In this document: one piece after another, positions 16,409 through 25,364 of the stretch
Layout of the letters: the number at the start of each line of letters is the position of its first letter
Position numbering within the stretch: position 1 is the first letter of the stretch
From: Bacillota bacterium
GTDB lineage: Bacteria; Bacillota; Clostridia; Christensenellales; SZUA-584
Direction: 5' to 3'
Assembly: GCA_023408075.1 (NCBI GenBank)
Contig: JAEYKW010000025.1
Span: forward strand, 186,001 to 250,000
Length of the DNA: 64,000 nucleotides
Made by a program: the position numbers and the translations under genes
Notes under the pieces: generated by a model
Told to the model about the DNA's origin: nothing
What the model saw: the letters and a program-made list of their open reading frames with translations, nothing else
The model's database searches: none

Positions 16409-19400
16409 TCACATAAAATACCGATAATCATATACCGCCCCTTCGTATTGAGAGAGCAACCATCCTATTTTAGCAATCTCATGCGAGGATTCAATTGTGC
16501 AGGGTAGCTTTGAATACAGGCCAAAACTGTTCCAGTTCATCTTTGATAACCCTAGTATCTCGGTTGCAATCTGTTCCATTGAGCCATTTCCGTAATGCTT
16601 AACAATACGCAATGGCACTGGGAGCGCTTTACCGCCTTGTATGTACTTGCGGTATTGGCTGACAACCGAAGGTGCGATACCGTGTGTAAAGAGGTGTATA
16701 GTGTTTTCATTCAGCGGAAAGCAAAGCCCTCTCCGAACAGGAAAACCATCAATCAAAACAGACTCCTTGTCAAATGCAAAGCATTTCATATTATCCTCAT
16801 AGGTAATCTCTAGCAATTCAATATCGGAGATGCCTGCACTTGAGAGGCTGGATACAAGACCGTTAATCTCATCTTGCCTGAACGGCGTCCGTTTGTGGAT
16901 AACCACCCGGTTTGGCAATTCAGAAAAAGATCGATAGAACAATTCTTTGATACTAATGCCCAAACGATATGCTTCGTTTTCTGTCAAATACGGATTCCGC
17001 TTGCGGTCAAAAGTGTAATCATTAATCCGGGCAAGTTTATACTTCATTCCCTGCCCATCTGCGGAATAAATATGACTGCACCCCACAACGATTTCCGAAC
17101 CGTTAGGAGAAGAATTAATACTATAGCCAATTCCCGCAAAAGCAGTACCATTCTGTATTCCTGAAATAGTCCAAGGAATACGGCACGACTTGACATAAAT
17201 AGCAAGCGACAAAGCCCACATAATCTGGCAGTACATTTTACTATCTGCAAGCGTTTTTTCGCGAATAAACTGCGTAGCGATATTCTTTTGTACAGCGTAC
17301 GCTTTTACATAATTATGTAGATCAAATTTTTCGTAATCAGTAGAATAGCTGGTTATGGGCTCATACTCCGATGGAATGAATACAATAGCAACATCTGCTT
17401 GCAACGCGCTTAACTGATCCAGCTTTTTGGTGATGACATTTCCTAATTCAATAGCAGCTTTTGAGATTTCGGTTTCTTTGAGAATGCCGATATCAAGCCA
17501 CATTGTGGAACGGGTATCGGGAATATTCAGCCCTGTTTTATATGCGTTGGTAAAACCGGGGAACGGAATCACAAATTCTGCATTATAGCCAACGCTCTGT
17601 CTGTTTTGAAGTTGCGACAGAAATTGCTGAAACATATATGCTTTCTCTTTGGGACAAATGACCCCCAAAGAAATAGAGGAACGAAGAACATTTGCGTTGA
17701 TCTCGTAATCAATCGGAGCGTTGTTGTTTACTCCCCTCATTGGATGAAAATCTTCCACACGCTTTTTTGTTTGCGGATTATAAAACTCAAGAGGTGGATC
17801 CTTATACTCTATACCACTAAAAACAATGTGGTTTTCGGGTATAGCTGCCGGTAGCTTGATCGAATATTGGTTTCCATAGTTCACACCAAGTATTGCGCTA
17901 TTTTCACGCAGAGCAAATTCATATCCCGAAGAAGATGATAAAGGGAAAGTTACCTTTTTGCCGCTCGCCCCAAGGAGTCTGGAAGCCCATTCACAAATGT
18001 ATTTATTGACCTGAAGATTCGGTTTGCCGCTATTCACCCAATCATGGAATAAATCAGATATTTCCTTTCTTTCATCGCGTGTTAGTTCTTGGTTTTCATC
18101 ATACACAATAGTTGGCGACAAGGTCATATAACTATATTTATAATCAAAAAGCAGGGATACTTTGATACCACAGAACGCCTTAATTGTGTTGACCCCTATT
18201 GTTCTATCAAATGGCTTTTTGCAATCCCATATCCAATTTGCAGAATAATGAAGAGAGGATTGCTGGCCCAGAATAGTAACGATCGTTTTGCGAAGTAGCG
18301 CTTTAAACACACCAATTCTTGATATGGTCTCGCGTGTTAAAGGCGTCTGTGAAATCTTACCTATAAGCTTATCCCCACACACCATTTGGATTTGATCATA
18401 TAGACCCCAGGCGTAGACGTTGTCCTTATACGGAACAGCCATGACATTATAGTCAGCTAATGATTTACAAAAATCCCATGGATCAACACCTTCAGGGAAA
18501 TCAATCTTAAACTGATAGCACATTTTAGGGAAAGAAATTGGAAAAGCGTTAGTCTGTACGATTTTATTAATCGGCAGCTTTGGCTTAGTAAATTTTATTT
18601 TTCCCGTATGGAGGTTTGCTCCAAGGCTCTTTTTTAGTGCATCAACTTTTGCTAAAAACACTTGATCGTCGCCTTTACAGTGCCGCGCGATACTGTACAG
18701 CATATTATCAAATCCATCAGTGGGAATATAAAAAGCGGCTCTTCCATTTTCGTTAACTTTGTCAATAAGTTGTGTGACATCAGGACTGACATTTTGTCCA
18801 TAGCCACACCAATACAAACGACCGTTTCCCTTCGACTCGTACGCTTTTGCGAGGGCGGCCATCAATGACTTGTCGCGTCCGCTATATCCGATGACAATTA
18901 GGCTTCTTTTTGCTAACTCGTGACTTAGTACATTAGTAAAAGTATCATTCTGCGAATCAAGCTCTGAGACCGTGTTCTTCAGGAACCCATACTTATAATC
19001 GCCATGAAGCCCCACGCATAGTAGTTCCCGTGCAGTATCACTGCGATAAATACGATCGGCAGTATCAGTAGTAATCTCAATTGGGCTGATATCATATGCG
19101 TGGGCGCACTTTGTCATAAGCCCATCGAAATTCGTTGTCCATACACTTTTGATCCATCCAATTTCAGCAAGCATACAAATCAGATGGTAGCCAATGCTGG
19201 GCTTCTTAGATTCCACTAAATGTTGAAAATATTTTGTTCGATCATCTTCGATGGGCAGAGCACTTTCCGCATAAAATGAATACTCATTGTCATCATTTAA
19301 GGCAGGAAATATTCGTTGCTGGTCAAGCCACTTCTGAATGGCGTGCTGAACGTAGTCGAGCTTTGTGTTAGAACAGGTTTCAATCATAGTGGGATTCTGC

Positions 19401-19555
19401 GAGAGAAAAATCTCGCGTTTCCAATCCCAAATGCAGTCACCAGCGGATTGGACCCCCGATTCAATTGATGCCCCCGCACCAAGAAGGAAGGAATGAGGAG
19501 AGTCCATATTCTGCTTCAACGAGCGCAAAAGCTCATCAAACGTAAGTGCCTGCAT
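16409..19555 (-). CDS. Single-chain SIR2-APAZ-MID-PIWI prokaryotic Argonaute (SPARSA type)
   Basis: 1,048 residues. Residues 1-290 are a SIR2 domain with an intact NAD site: GAGAS at 26-30, TTNFDGL at 140-146, LHGD at 183-186 and IGYSGRD at 222-228. Residues about 310-680 fit the APAZ region. Near 755 the MID domain has a YxxxK pocket (YAVQK), a following Q, and a K before SCRIPW, the set that binds a guide 5' phosphate. The PIWI domain follows, but its first catalytic Asp is Gly in FAGIGYSIN and the later HRDG-type Asp is missing in VVIHKRTPF, so it should not cut. Characterised SIR2-Ago systems sense invading plasmid DNA by guide pairing and then deplete NAD to stop or kill the cell. Most encode two proteins; this is a natural fusion. 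Start chosen at the ATG with GAGAGGGA upstream. Confidence 0.85.
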   Translation of the reverse strand: MQALTFDELLRSLKQNMDSPHSFLLGAGASIESGVQSAGDCIWDWKREIFLSQNPTMIETCSNTKLDYVQHAIQKWLDQQRIFPALNDDNEYSFYAESALPIEDDRTKYFQHLVESKKPSIGYHLICMLAEIGWIKSVWTTNFDGLMTKCAHAYDISPIEITTDTADRIYRSDTARELLCVGLHGDYKYGFLKNTVSELDSQNDTFTNVLSHELAKRSLIVIGYSGRDKSLMAALAKAYESKGNGRLYWCGYGQNVSPDVTQLIDKVNENGRAAFYIPTDGFDNMLYSIARHCKGDDQVFLAKVDALKKSLGANLHTGKIKFTKPKLPINKIVQTNAFPISFPKMCYQFKIDFPEGVDPWDFCKSLADYNVMAVPYKDNVYAWGLYDQIQMVCGDKLIGKISQTPLTRETISRIGVFKALLRKTIVTILGQQSSLHYSANWIWDCKKPFDRTIGVNTIKAFCGIKVSLLFDYKYSYMTLSPTIVYDENQELTRDERKEISDLFHDWVNSGKPNLQVNKYICEWASRLLGASGKKVTFPLSSSSGYEFALRENSAILGVNYGNQYSIKLPAAIPENHIVFSGIEYKDPPLEFYNPQTKKRVEDFHPMRGVNNNAPIDYEINANVLRSSISLGVICPKEKAYMFQQFLSQLQNRQSVGYNAEFVIPFPGFTNAYKTGLNIPDTRSTMWLDIGILKETEISKAAIELGNVITKKLDQLSALQADVAIVFIPSEYEPITSYSTDYEKFDLHNYVKAYAVQKNIATQFIREKTLADSKMYCQIMWALSLAIYVKSCRIPWTISGIQNGTAFAGIGYSINSSPNGSEIVVGCSHIYSADGQGMKYKLARINDYTFDRKRNPYLTENEAYRLGISIKELFYRSFSELPNRVVIHKRTPFRQDEINGLVSSLSSAGISDIELLEITYEDNMKCFAFDKESVLIDGFPVRRGLCFPLNENTIHLFTHGIAPSVVSQYRKYIQGGKALPVPLRIVKHYGNGSMEQIATEILGLSKMNWNSFGLYSKLPCTIESSHEIAKIGWLLSQYEGAVYDYRYFM

Positions 19556-19859
19556 CTTTTGTCCCTCTCTTTTGAAGATTAGTCAGACAACTGCTACACT
19601 GCCGCATTTCTCTTTAAATGCCCATGCAGTCTAATCTAACCTAAAGCATTTTACTCAAAAATTCGATAGACATCTTGTTCTCCATATTATAACAGAAAGT
19701 CTAATGATCCGCCACAAACAACTTAAAATGAAAGGGAGATATATGGTTTCTGTATAAATTACTATATACATAATATACCACCGGAATGAGAATGAACAGA
19801 TTTCCATTTAGAAATAATCCACCGTTCAAACTATCCGCAAAATTCCAATTTGTCTTTAT
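19556..19859. other. Gene-free gap between the Argonaute and yolD genes
   Basis: About 300 AT-rich bases with no convincing frame on either strand. It must contain the promoter of the SIR2-Argonaute operon, but no clean -35/-10 pair stands out. Its right end holds one copy of a 17-base dyad sequence shared with the polymerase promoter. Confidence 0.4.
19836..19852. repeat. 17-base dyad sequence, copy beyond the yolD stop
   Basis: CGCAAAATTCCAATTTG, identical to the reverse complement of 21850-21866. It lies just beyond the yolD stop codon, so the yolD-polymerase pair is bracketed by inverted copies. Confidence 0.5.
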
Positions 19860-20288
19860 TCACTCATCACATATAGTTTCAAATATTCGCCCGTCTATGT
19901 TGATTATTTCATCGATGGGGATCGCTGTGCCATCAGCCATAACGACAACCCGTTCATATTCATCAATCTTTTTAGTCGTACTGATGGAAGTAACATAGGT
20001 ACCGCCATTCTTCTTCTCATCTGGTTGGAAGTAGGTGATTGCGATTTCTGGCTGCTCCTTAATCCGGTCCGCTATGATTTGCAGCCTATCGCGCAAGGCG
20101 TCCTTCATATATTCGTCCAATTCTACTCTCTCGTCAGTTAGCCTTGCGGTTTCTTTGATGGCGGCATCATAGCCGGTCAGTGCGGCGAAGGGAGAAAACT
20201 GAGCTGCCCGATCAATAGCTGTCATGTGAGTGCGTGTCGTAGAGACATGGTGCGGTAGATTGATGATGTCGTCATATGCTCCCGTCAT
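19860..20288 (-). CDS. YolD-like protein
   Basis: 142 residues. IDRAAQFSPFAALTGYDAAI near residues 27-46 is the hallmark of YolD-like proteins, which are almost always encoded beside a Y-family polymerase (UvrX or UmuC-like) on plasmids, prophages and conjugative elements. They are proposed to replace UmuD-type regulatory partners. The C-terminal half, with ITYFQPDEKKNGGTYV and a GTAIPIDEI segment, fits the family. Its start overlaps the polymerase stop by four bases, so the pair is translationally coupled. Confidence 0.8.
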   Translation of the reverse strand: MTGAYDDIINLPHHVSTTRTHMTAIDRAAQFSPFAALTGYDAAIKETARLTDERVELDEYMKDALRDRLQIIADRIKEQPEIAITYFQPDEKKNGGTYVTSISTTKKIDEYERVVVMADGTAIPIDEIINIDGRIFETICDE

Positions 20289-21808
20289 TCCTTATGCCCT
20301 CCAATCTGCCTGTTCCGGCTCACTGTAGTAGCGCCTTCCTCCAAATTCATACCCTTTAGAATAGCGTTTTTGCCGTGTTTCTTTTTTATCTCCAGCATGG
20401 CTTTCTGTATCCTCTTTTCCCGTACAAGCTCGGCTTCCTCGGCTTCTTTTTTCGCCTCCACAGCCGCGCAATCCGTAAAGAGATCAAGCTGTTCAAGATT
20501 GTCCGTCTTTTGAACGCTTGCCTCATCAACAATATGATTCGCTGTAATGTTGACTCTCCTGACCAGAAGATTCTTGTCTACGATGCGCTCAAACAAATCT
20601 GTGACAGCATCCAGAATCAGCTTCGTAGAGGAGGTCTGCTTGCCAAGGTTTGTCGAACCATGCGCAGCTTTCGGAACGGTGCGTCCGTAGCGGTCAGTGG
20701 TGATTTCCCCGTGATATGATTTCTTTATCTTCGGGTTTGTCAGATTTTCAATATCATATCCGACCGTCAAAACAAGCTGGTCGGTCACAAGCCTTTTATC
20801 CACCAGATCAAGTACCAGCAGATCGGCCATTTCCCGCACGATCAGTTTCGCTTTGTCAAAGGTATAGGCGCAATGCAACACCTGCCCCGAACCAACACTG
20901 TTTGTACTTGGCTTATACGCTTTAATATCGGCAATCGTGCATGGCTCCCACCCCCACGCATGGTCAATCAGCAGCTCAGCGTTAATACCGAACAGCTTGT
21001 ACAGCAAATCCTCATTGTAGTAATCAGTAGGTTTACCGAGCGAGCATCTTGCGATATCCCCCATCGTAAAGAGTCCATGTTCCTCCAGCTTCCTGGCATA
21101 TCCTTTCCCAACGCGCCAAAACTCCGTTAGAGGCCGATGTGACCACAGCAGGCGGCGATAGCTCATTTCGTTAAGCTCCGCAATCCGCATGCCGTTATTA
21201 TCAGCCGGAATGTGCTTTGCCTGAATATCCATAGCGATTTTGCTGAGGTACAGGTTTGTTCCAATTCCCGCTGTTGCTGTAATGCCGATTGTTTTAAGTA
21301 CATCCAGAATCATTTCCGTGGCAAGTTCACGGGCTGAAAGATTGTAGGTGTTCAGATAATCAGTGGCATCAATGAGCACCTCGTCAATGGAGTAGACATG
21401 AATATCTTCGGGCGCGATGTGCTTCAGGTAGACATTGTAAATCCGCGTGCTGTACTCCATATAAAGTGCCATTCTCGGTGGAGCAACAATGTAGTCCAGC
21501 GAGAGACCTGGTGAGGATTTTAATTCAGTATCGTTGAAAGACATACCGGAAAAAGCTTGTCCTGGTGCTTTGCGCAGCCGTGCCGCATTTGCTTCCTTGA
21601 CTTTCTGCACGACCTCAAACAGCCGTGCCCTACCGGGAATGCCACATGCTTTGAGGGAGGGAGAGACGGCGAGGCAGATGGTTTTCTCTGTACGACTTGA
21701 ATCAGCGACAACGAGATTGGTGGTCAGCGGATCAAGCCCTCGTTCCATACACTCGACCGAAGCGTAGAAAGATTTTAAGTCGATAGCGATATAGGTTCTA
21801 TTCTTCAT
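20285..21808 (-). CDS. Y-family DNA polymerase (UvrX/UmuC-like)
   Basis: About 507 residues from the ATG that begins MKNRTYIAIDLKSFYASVEC; an in-frame ATG nine codons earlier overlaps the ribosome binding site. DLKSFYASVE carries the first catalytic aspartate (motif A), and HVYSIDEVLIDATDYL carries the S-I-D-E active-site motif. A helix-hairpin-helix-type segment (RVGKGYARKLEEHGL) follows. The little-finger region extends to about residue 420, and a lysine/glutamate-rich tail ends the protein. These error-prone polymerases copy damaged templates. On conjugative elements they may help complete single-strand-entry DNA synthesis or raise mutation; that role is inferred. Confidence 0.85.
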   Translation of the reverse strand: MKNRTYIAIDLKSFYASVECMERGLDPLTTNLVVADSSRTEKTICLAVSPSLKACGIPGRARLFEVVQKVKEANAARLRKAPGQAFSGMSFNDTELKSSPGLSLDYIVAPPRMALYMEYSTRIYNVYLKHIAPEDIHVYSIDEVLIDATDYLNTYNLSARELATEMILDVLKTIGITATAGIGTNLYLSKIAMDIQAKHIPADNNGMRIAELNEMSYRRLLWSHRPLTEFWRVGKGYARKLEEHGLFTMGDIARCSLGKPTDYYNEDLLYKLFGINAELLIDHAWGWEPCTIADIKAYKPSTNSVGSGQVLHCAYTFDKAKLIVREMADLLVLDLVDKRLVTDQLVLTVGYDIENLTNPKIKKSYHGEITTDRYGRTVPKAAHGSTNLGKQTSSTKLILDAVTDLFERIVDKNLLVRRVNITANHIVDEASVQKTDNLEQLDLFTDCAAVEAKKEAEEAELVREKRIQKAMLEIKKKHGKNAILKGMNLEEGATTVSRNRQIGGHKE

Positions 21809-21849
21809 GCTTATTCTTCGGTCGCCTCCCTTCATATATTATCTGTCCG

Positions 21850-21866
21850 CAAATTGGAATTTTGCG
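21850..21866. promoter_or_regulatory. Candidate operator dyad at the polymerase promoter
   Basis: On the minus strand the sequence reads CGCAAAATTCCAATTTGCGG, with outer arms CGCAAA and TTTGCG. It is followed at once by GACAGATAATAT, which contains a plausible -10, and then the AAGGGAGG of the polymerase gene. The dyad would cover the -35 to -16 region. It does not match the Gram-positive LexA box (CGAAC-N4-GTTCG). The regulator is unknown. Confidence 0.4.
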
Positions 21867-21903
21867 CCTTGTTATTGCTACGTTTTTAAATATTGGGTGT
21901 AAT

Positions 21904-22197
21904 TCAACGAATATACTTACTTATTGAATTTCTATGTAATAATTCATTATAAATATATCCATGTTCTGGTGTTATTCCATTAAGTTCCGGACGTTCTTTA
22001 TATATTTCTTCTAATGTCTTATCCGAGCCTCCGATAATGCTAAAAGGTTCTTCAGCCACAATCGGATAATTAGAAATCATTTTTTTAACCAATTCTTCCG
22101 CATGGTCTTGATCCTTAGCAAACACAATGCCGTCAAACTTGCTGGCAGCTTTTCTGCTGTTTCTCTTATGATAATAAAAGTGTATCGAATAAATCAT
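21904..22197 (-). CDS. Small hypothetical protein
   Basis: 97 residues, basic N-terminus and mixed alpha/beta appearance (FDGIVFAKDQDHAEELVKKM), no membrane segment. GGGAGG stands at good spacing before the ATG. It is AT-rich compared with the ICE backbone and sits between the polymerase and another orphan gene. I do not recognise a family. Confidence 0.5.
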   Translation of the reverse strand: MIYSIHFYYHKRNSRKAASKFDGIVFAKDQDHAEELVKKMISNYPIVAEEPFSIIGGSDKTLEEIYKERPELNGITPEHGYIYNELLHRNSISKYIR

Positions 22198-22291
22198 ATG
22201 TACCTCCCGTTACCGTTCTCTTTAAATAAAAAGTTTGTATAATACCGAACTCATGCTTCGCTACTATCACTGCACCTCCAAATTGGATTTC

Positions 22292-22705
22292 TCATCCAAT
22301 TTCTTCTTCAAGCATTGCCCATGTAATTTTTTCTCTAATTTTCCTGCCCGCTTTATTTCTTGCCCACTTTCCACCAGTATCAATAATTTGCCTAGCCTCT
22401 GCTGCAATTTCTTTAACATCAAATCCAACTGCCTCTGCTATCCAAAGTAGCAACTCCGGGCATAATAAATAGCCATAACAACGCTTGGCATCCTTTTTAC
22501 CGTCTGTTCTCTTGTGATACGAACAAAGCAAATGCCATTTTTGGTTTGGCTCGGCACTTTGACTATTAATCATTTTTCCTTCAAGCTTCGCAGTTTTAAT
22601 ATATCCTCCTGCTTTCTGTCCATATCCATCTATTACAAAACGATCTGATTCTGGATAATGTTCTTGCTTATCCCTAAAAAAATCGCAAAATCTATCTAAT
22701 GTCAT
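22292..22705 (-). CDS. Hypothetical protein
   Basis: 137 residues. The middle (KWHLLCSYHKRTDGKKDAKR followed by CYGYLLCPELLLWIAEAVGF) has conserved-looking Cys, His and Trp residues. The end has a basic helix, GGKWARNKAGRKIREKITWA. AAGGAGG precedes the ATG and a TATAAT lies upstream. A perfect small stem-loop (arms AAATTGGAT and ATCCAATTT) spans the stop codon. It is probably a nucleic-acid-related accessory protein, but this is a guess from charge alone. Confidence 0.5.
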   Translation of the reverse strand: MTLDRFCDFFRDKQEHYPESDRFVIDGYGQKAGGYIKTAKLEGKMINSQSAEPNQKWHLLCSYHKRTDGKKDAKRCYGYLLCPELLLWIAEAVGFDVKEIAAEARQIIDTGGKWARNKAGRKIREKITWAMLEEEIG

Positions 22706-22740
22706 TTTGTTATGCCTCCTTGGAAATTTCCGTTTAACTG

Positions 22741-22746
22741 ATTATA
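22741..22746 (-). promoter_or_regulatory. Candidate -10 box for the gene at 22292-22705
   Basis: A TATAAT on the minus strand, 36 bases before the ATG and directly after the stem-loop that ends the CARDB gene. No good -35 hexamer is visible 17 bases upstream. Confidence 0.35.
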
Positions 22747-22779
22747 ACACGCCCTACAGCCCTGAACCATAGGGCGTGT
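22747..22779 (-). terminator. Stem-loop after the CARDB gene
   Basis: Ten-base arms ACACGCCCTA and TAGGGCGTGT with a 13-base loop, starting 10 bases after the CARDB stop. It is followed by TTATAAT rather than a clean U-tract, so termination may be partial, or the hairpin may mainly protect the 3' end. Confidence 0.45.
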
Positions 22780-22789
22780 CCTTCGTCCA

Positions 22790-25351
22790 TCATCTCTTAA
22801 CCGTGGTAATCCGGTCGTACATGTCGCCCTCAATGGTCAGCGTATCGGTCTTGTGCTCATATAACTGTCCGATGGGGCTCCATGAGTAAAAAGCCTGCGT
22901 CCATGCAACGTATTCTCCGTCAGGGAACCAGGTCGGCGTGTAGTGCAGACGGCTCCCTGTGACTGAATACGGATTGACGGCAAGCTGCCATGCCACCGTC
23001 ATTTCTCCGGCTTCGCCTGTCTTGACCTCCAGACTGTCCCGCACGGTTTGCCATGCGATAAATTGTCCATATGCCGATTCAGGACAACGTACCCAAACCA
23101 TCTGCGCGCCGACCAGCTTTTCGGGATGATCGTAGTTGGTGGTCAGGGCCGTGGAACAGGAAACGCTAAACCCGAAGCCGGATTCCATCTGGCGGGGCTT
23201 ATCAGGATAAGCGATGCGGCTGTCCGGCAGTATCTGAAACGTAGTAGTCAACCGGGCATAGTAGGTCTTAGTGACGTAGCTGCCGTTTTGCAGCCTTACC
23301 TCCTGCCATGTGTGATAGGTGGAGGACGCCGACACTGAAAGGCTGCTCAGCCCATACGCCGTATACCGCTGCTCCATCGCCGTATCGTCGGGATCGGCTA
23401 CGATAGAAGTCGGAACGGTCTTTACCTGAATATCTTTGGTCAGGATGTTGTTGCTCTCATCCGTTTCGTCCAACTCACCGTTCGGGTCGGCTGTGATCTT
23501 CACGGTGTAGTTTCCGGCTGACGGTATGGTGATTCGGAACACCGCCAGATTGCTGCCGTTGCCGGGGATGGGGATGCTTTCAATATAGGATACGCCGCCA
23601 ATGGTCAGCCGGATGGCGACGGACGGCACGGGCTGCGCCGTGTTATTGCGCACCGTGGCCGAAACGGTCACATCCATGCCCGCGTACCAATCTGTAACGG
23701 AGGAACCGATCACCTCAATATCGGGCCGCAGGGCTTTAACGGATATCGTAGCTGAACGGCTGTTGTTTCCCTCATTGCTTTCCGCAATTCTGTCGTCGGG
23801 ATCAGCGTAGGCTGTGATTATAATGGACTGCGGATTAAGCGACGTTGGCGCTGTGAAAGTAAACGTGACCGTCCGGCTTGCGCCCGCGCTGAGTGCGGAA
23901 AGGCTGGTTGAAAATGTCCCTATATTCGGCACGGTGAGCCGAACAGTTGTCGCCGCTGCGGAAGTCGGGCCAATATTTTTTACCGTAGCCGACACCGTAA
24001 CCGTATCGCCCGCTTCATACAGAGAGTTATCACCAGAGAGCGCCGTTACAGTCAGATCGGGCAGCGCCAGCACGGTAAAAGAGGTGCTTCGGGTATTGTT
24101 TCCCTCGTTGCTCTCGGCAATAGCGCCCGTCGAATCCGCCGTGGCCGTCACCGATATTTCCCGCGTCGATGACAACGACGGAGCTGTATAGGTATAGCTG
24201 ACCGTGGTGGTGCTCCCCGCGCCCAGCGAGGACACATATCTTGACTGCGTCGATAGGTCGGCAGAGGTCAAGGACACATAAAAGCCGCCCGCACTGCGCA
24301 GCCCCAGATTGCTCACCGTCGCCGTTACCGTGATCGTATCTCCAGCATTGTAGCTGGACGCGTTGGAGCTGAGTGAAGCCACCGTCAGGTCGGCGTATAT
24401 CTGCGGCGTGTTCACGGCAGCCCACACGGTCTGCGCGTCGATATATTCAGCATTCTTGGCGACGATGACGCGTTGCAGGCTGCTGTTATTCGGCGCGTAA
24501 GCAAACATGTTGCTGCGCGTCCGGTTGTCCCGGCCTGTTGCGGATATGGAAAAGCTCCGGTTGGCGTTGGCTTCGCTCAGGGGAATCCGTACAGTCAGCG
24601 TATCGCCGGATTGCCCGGTGTAACCGGACACGCTGGAGCCTGAAGGAAGCCCGGAGGTGTTCAGAACGTATCCGCCGTTCATATTCGTTGTATAGACTAC
24701 GGCGGTTCCGACAAAATAGCCGCCGCTGATGGCCATAGAGGGCGCAGACAGGGAAATACCGTGTGCCATCAAGCTTTGGGAGCGCGCCTTTATCAATAAT
24801 TCAATAGAGAATTGCAGCACGTCGGTGTACCCGGAATTCGCACGGATTTTGCTGCCGATCTGTCCGCCGGCTGCGTAGCTGCGAAGCTGCGAATCCGAAT
24901 ACACGCCCAAATTCGTAAAGTTATATTGTCCGCTATCCCCGTTTTCGGAGAGCCAGAAACGTACCGCGTTGGCTGTGGCGTATCGTGCTTCCGCTGCTGT
25001 CAATCCGCCCGTGGTATACGGATAGCCGTTTTCAAAGATAATACGCAGGCCAGTCTGTACGCGCGCGGAGTACGTGCCCAGGATGTCCGAATCACTATAA
25101 AATGAATTCGATGGGCTGTCATTTTTGTGTTGCAGGCAGTAGGCAACCTGCTCAGGCGATGAGCCGACGATATAATGCTCCGGGGTTTTCAGATCTTTCC
25201 AGCCCGATCCGCCATTATAATCAAACATATTGGTCGTATTTCTCGATCCGACGCTGACGGCGGCCAGCGCGGAGCTGGCAAAAAGAATCAGCGTGACCAG
25301 CAGAACGACGCCTGCCGTCACCGATATGAATATTTTCTTTTTCCGCTTCAT
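22790..25351 (-). CDS. Secreted thioester-like/CARDB repeat protein of the ICE
   Basis: 853 residues. Residues 1-32 are a signal peptide (basic start, then a long hydrophobic core ending near ALAAVS). Residues about 40-180 resemble a TQXA thioester adhesin domain: QVAYCLQH supplies the cysteine position, but the expected TQxA glutamine is replaced in ATANAVRFWL, so the internal thioester probably cannot form. Three CARDB-type Ig-like repeats follow, each beginning near DLTVASLSS, DLTVTALSG and DIEVIGSSV and containing a GDT-V-TATV or similar segment and a SNEGNN or DESNN motif. The final 200 residues are unassigned. No LPXTG motif or C-terminal membrane segment is present, so it is secreted or held by the Tad machinery. 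It is likely an adhesin for mating contact; that is inferred. Confidence 0.7.
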   Translation of the reverse strand: MKRKKKIFISVTAGVVLLVTLILFASSALAAVSVGSRNTTNMFDYNGGSGWKDLKTPEHYIVGSSPEQVAYCLQHKNDSPSNSFYSDSDILGTYSARVQTGLRIIFENGYPYTTGGLTAAEARYATANAVRFWLSENGDSGQYNFTNLGVYSDSQLRSYAAGGQIGSKIRANSGYTDVLQFSIELLIKARSQSLMAHGISLSAPSMAISGGYFVGTAVVYTTNMNGGYVLNTSGLPSGSSVSGYTGQSGDTLTVRIPLSEANANRSFSISATGRDNRTRSNMFAYAPNNSSLQRVIVAKNAEYIDAQTVWAAVNTPQIYADLTVASLSSNASSYNAGDTITVTATVSNLGLRSAGGFYVSLTSADLSTQSRYVSSLGAGSTTTVSYTYTAPSLSSTREISVTATADSTGAIAESNEGNNTRSTSFTVLALPDLTVTALSGDNSLYEAGDTVTVSATVKNIGPTSAAATTVRLTVPNIGTFSTSLSALSAGASRTVTFTFTAPTSLNPQSIIITAYADPDDRIAESNEGNNSRSATISVKALRPDIEVIGSSVTDWYAGMDVTVSATVRNNTAQPVPSVAIRLTIGGVSYIESIPIPGNGSNLAVFRITIPSAGNYTVKITADPNGELDETDESNNILTKDIQVKTVPTSIVADPDDTAMEQRYTAYGLSSLSVSASSTYHTWQEVRLQNGSYVTKTYYARLTTTFQILPDSRIAYPDKPRQMESGFGFSVSCSTALTTNYDHPEKLVGAQMVWVRCPESAYGQFIAWQTVRDSLEVKTGEAGEMTVAWQLAVNPYSVTGSRLHYTPTWFPDGEYVAWTQAFYSWSPIGQLYEHKTDTLTIEGDMYDRITTVKR

Positions 25352-25364
25352 AAGGGCCTCCCTT

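Noticed and set aside
16409..17200. Argonaute PIWI domain as an active slicer
   Set aside because: The first catalytic Asp is Gly in FAGIGYSI and the later HRDG-type Asp is absent, so cutting activity is not supported.
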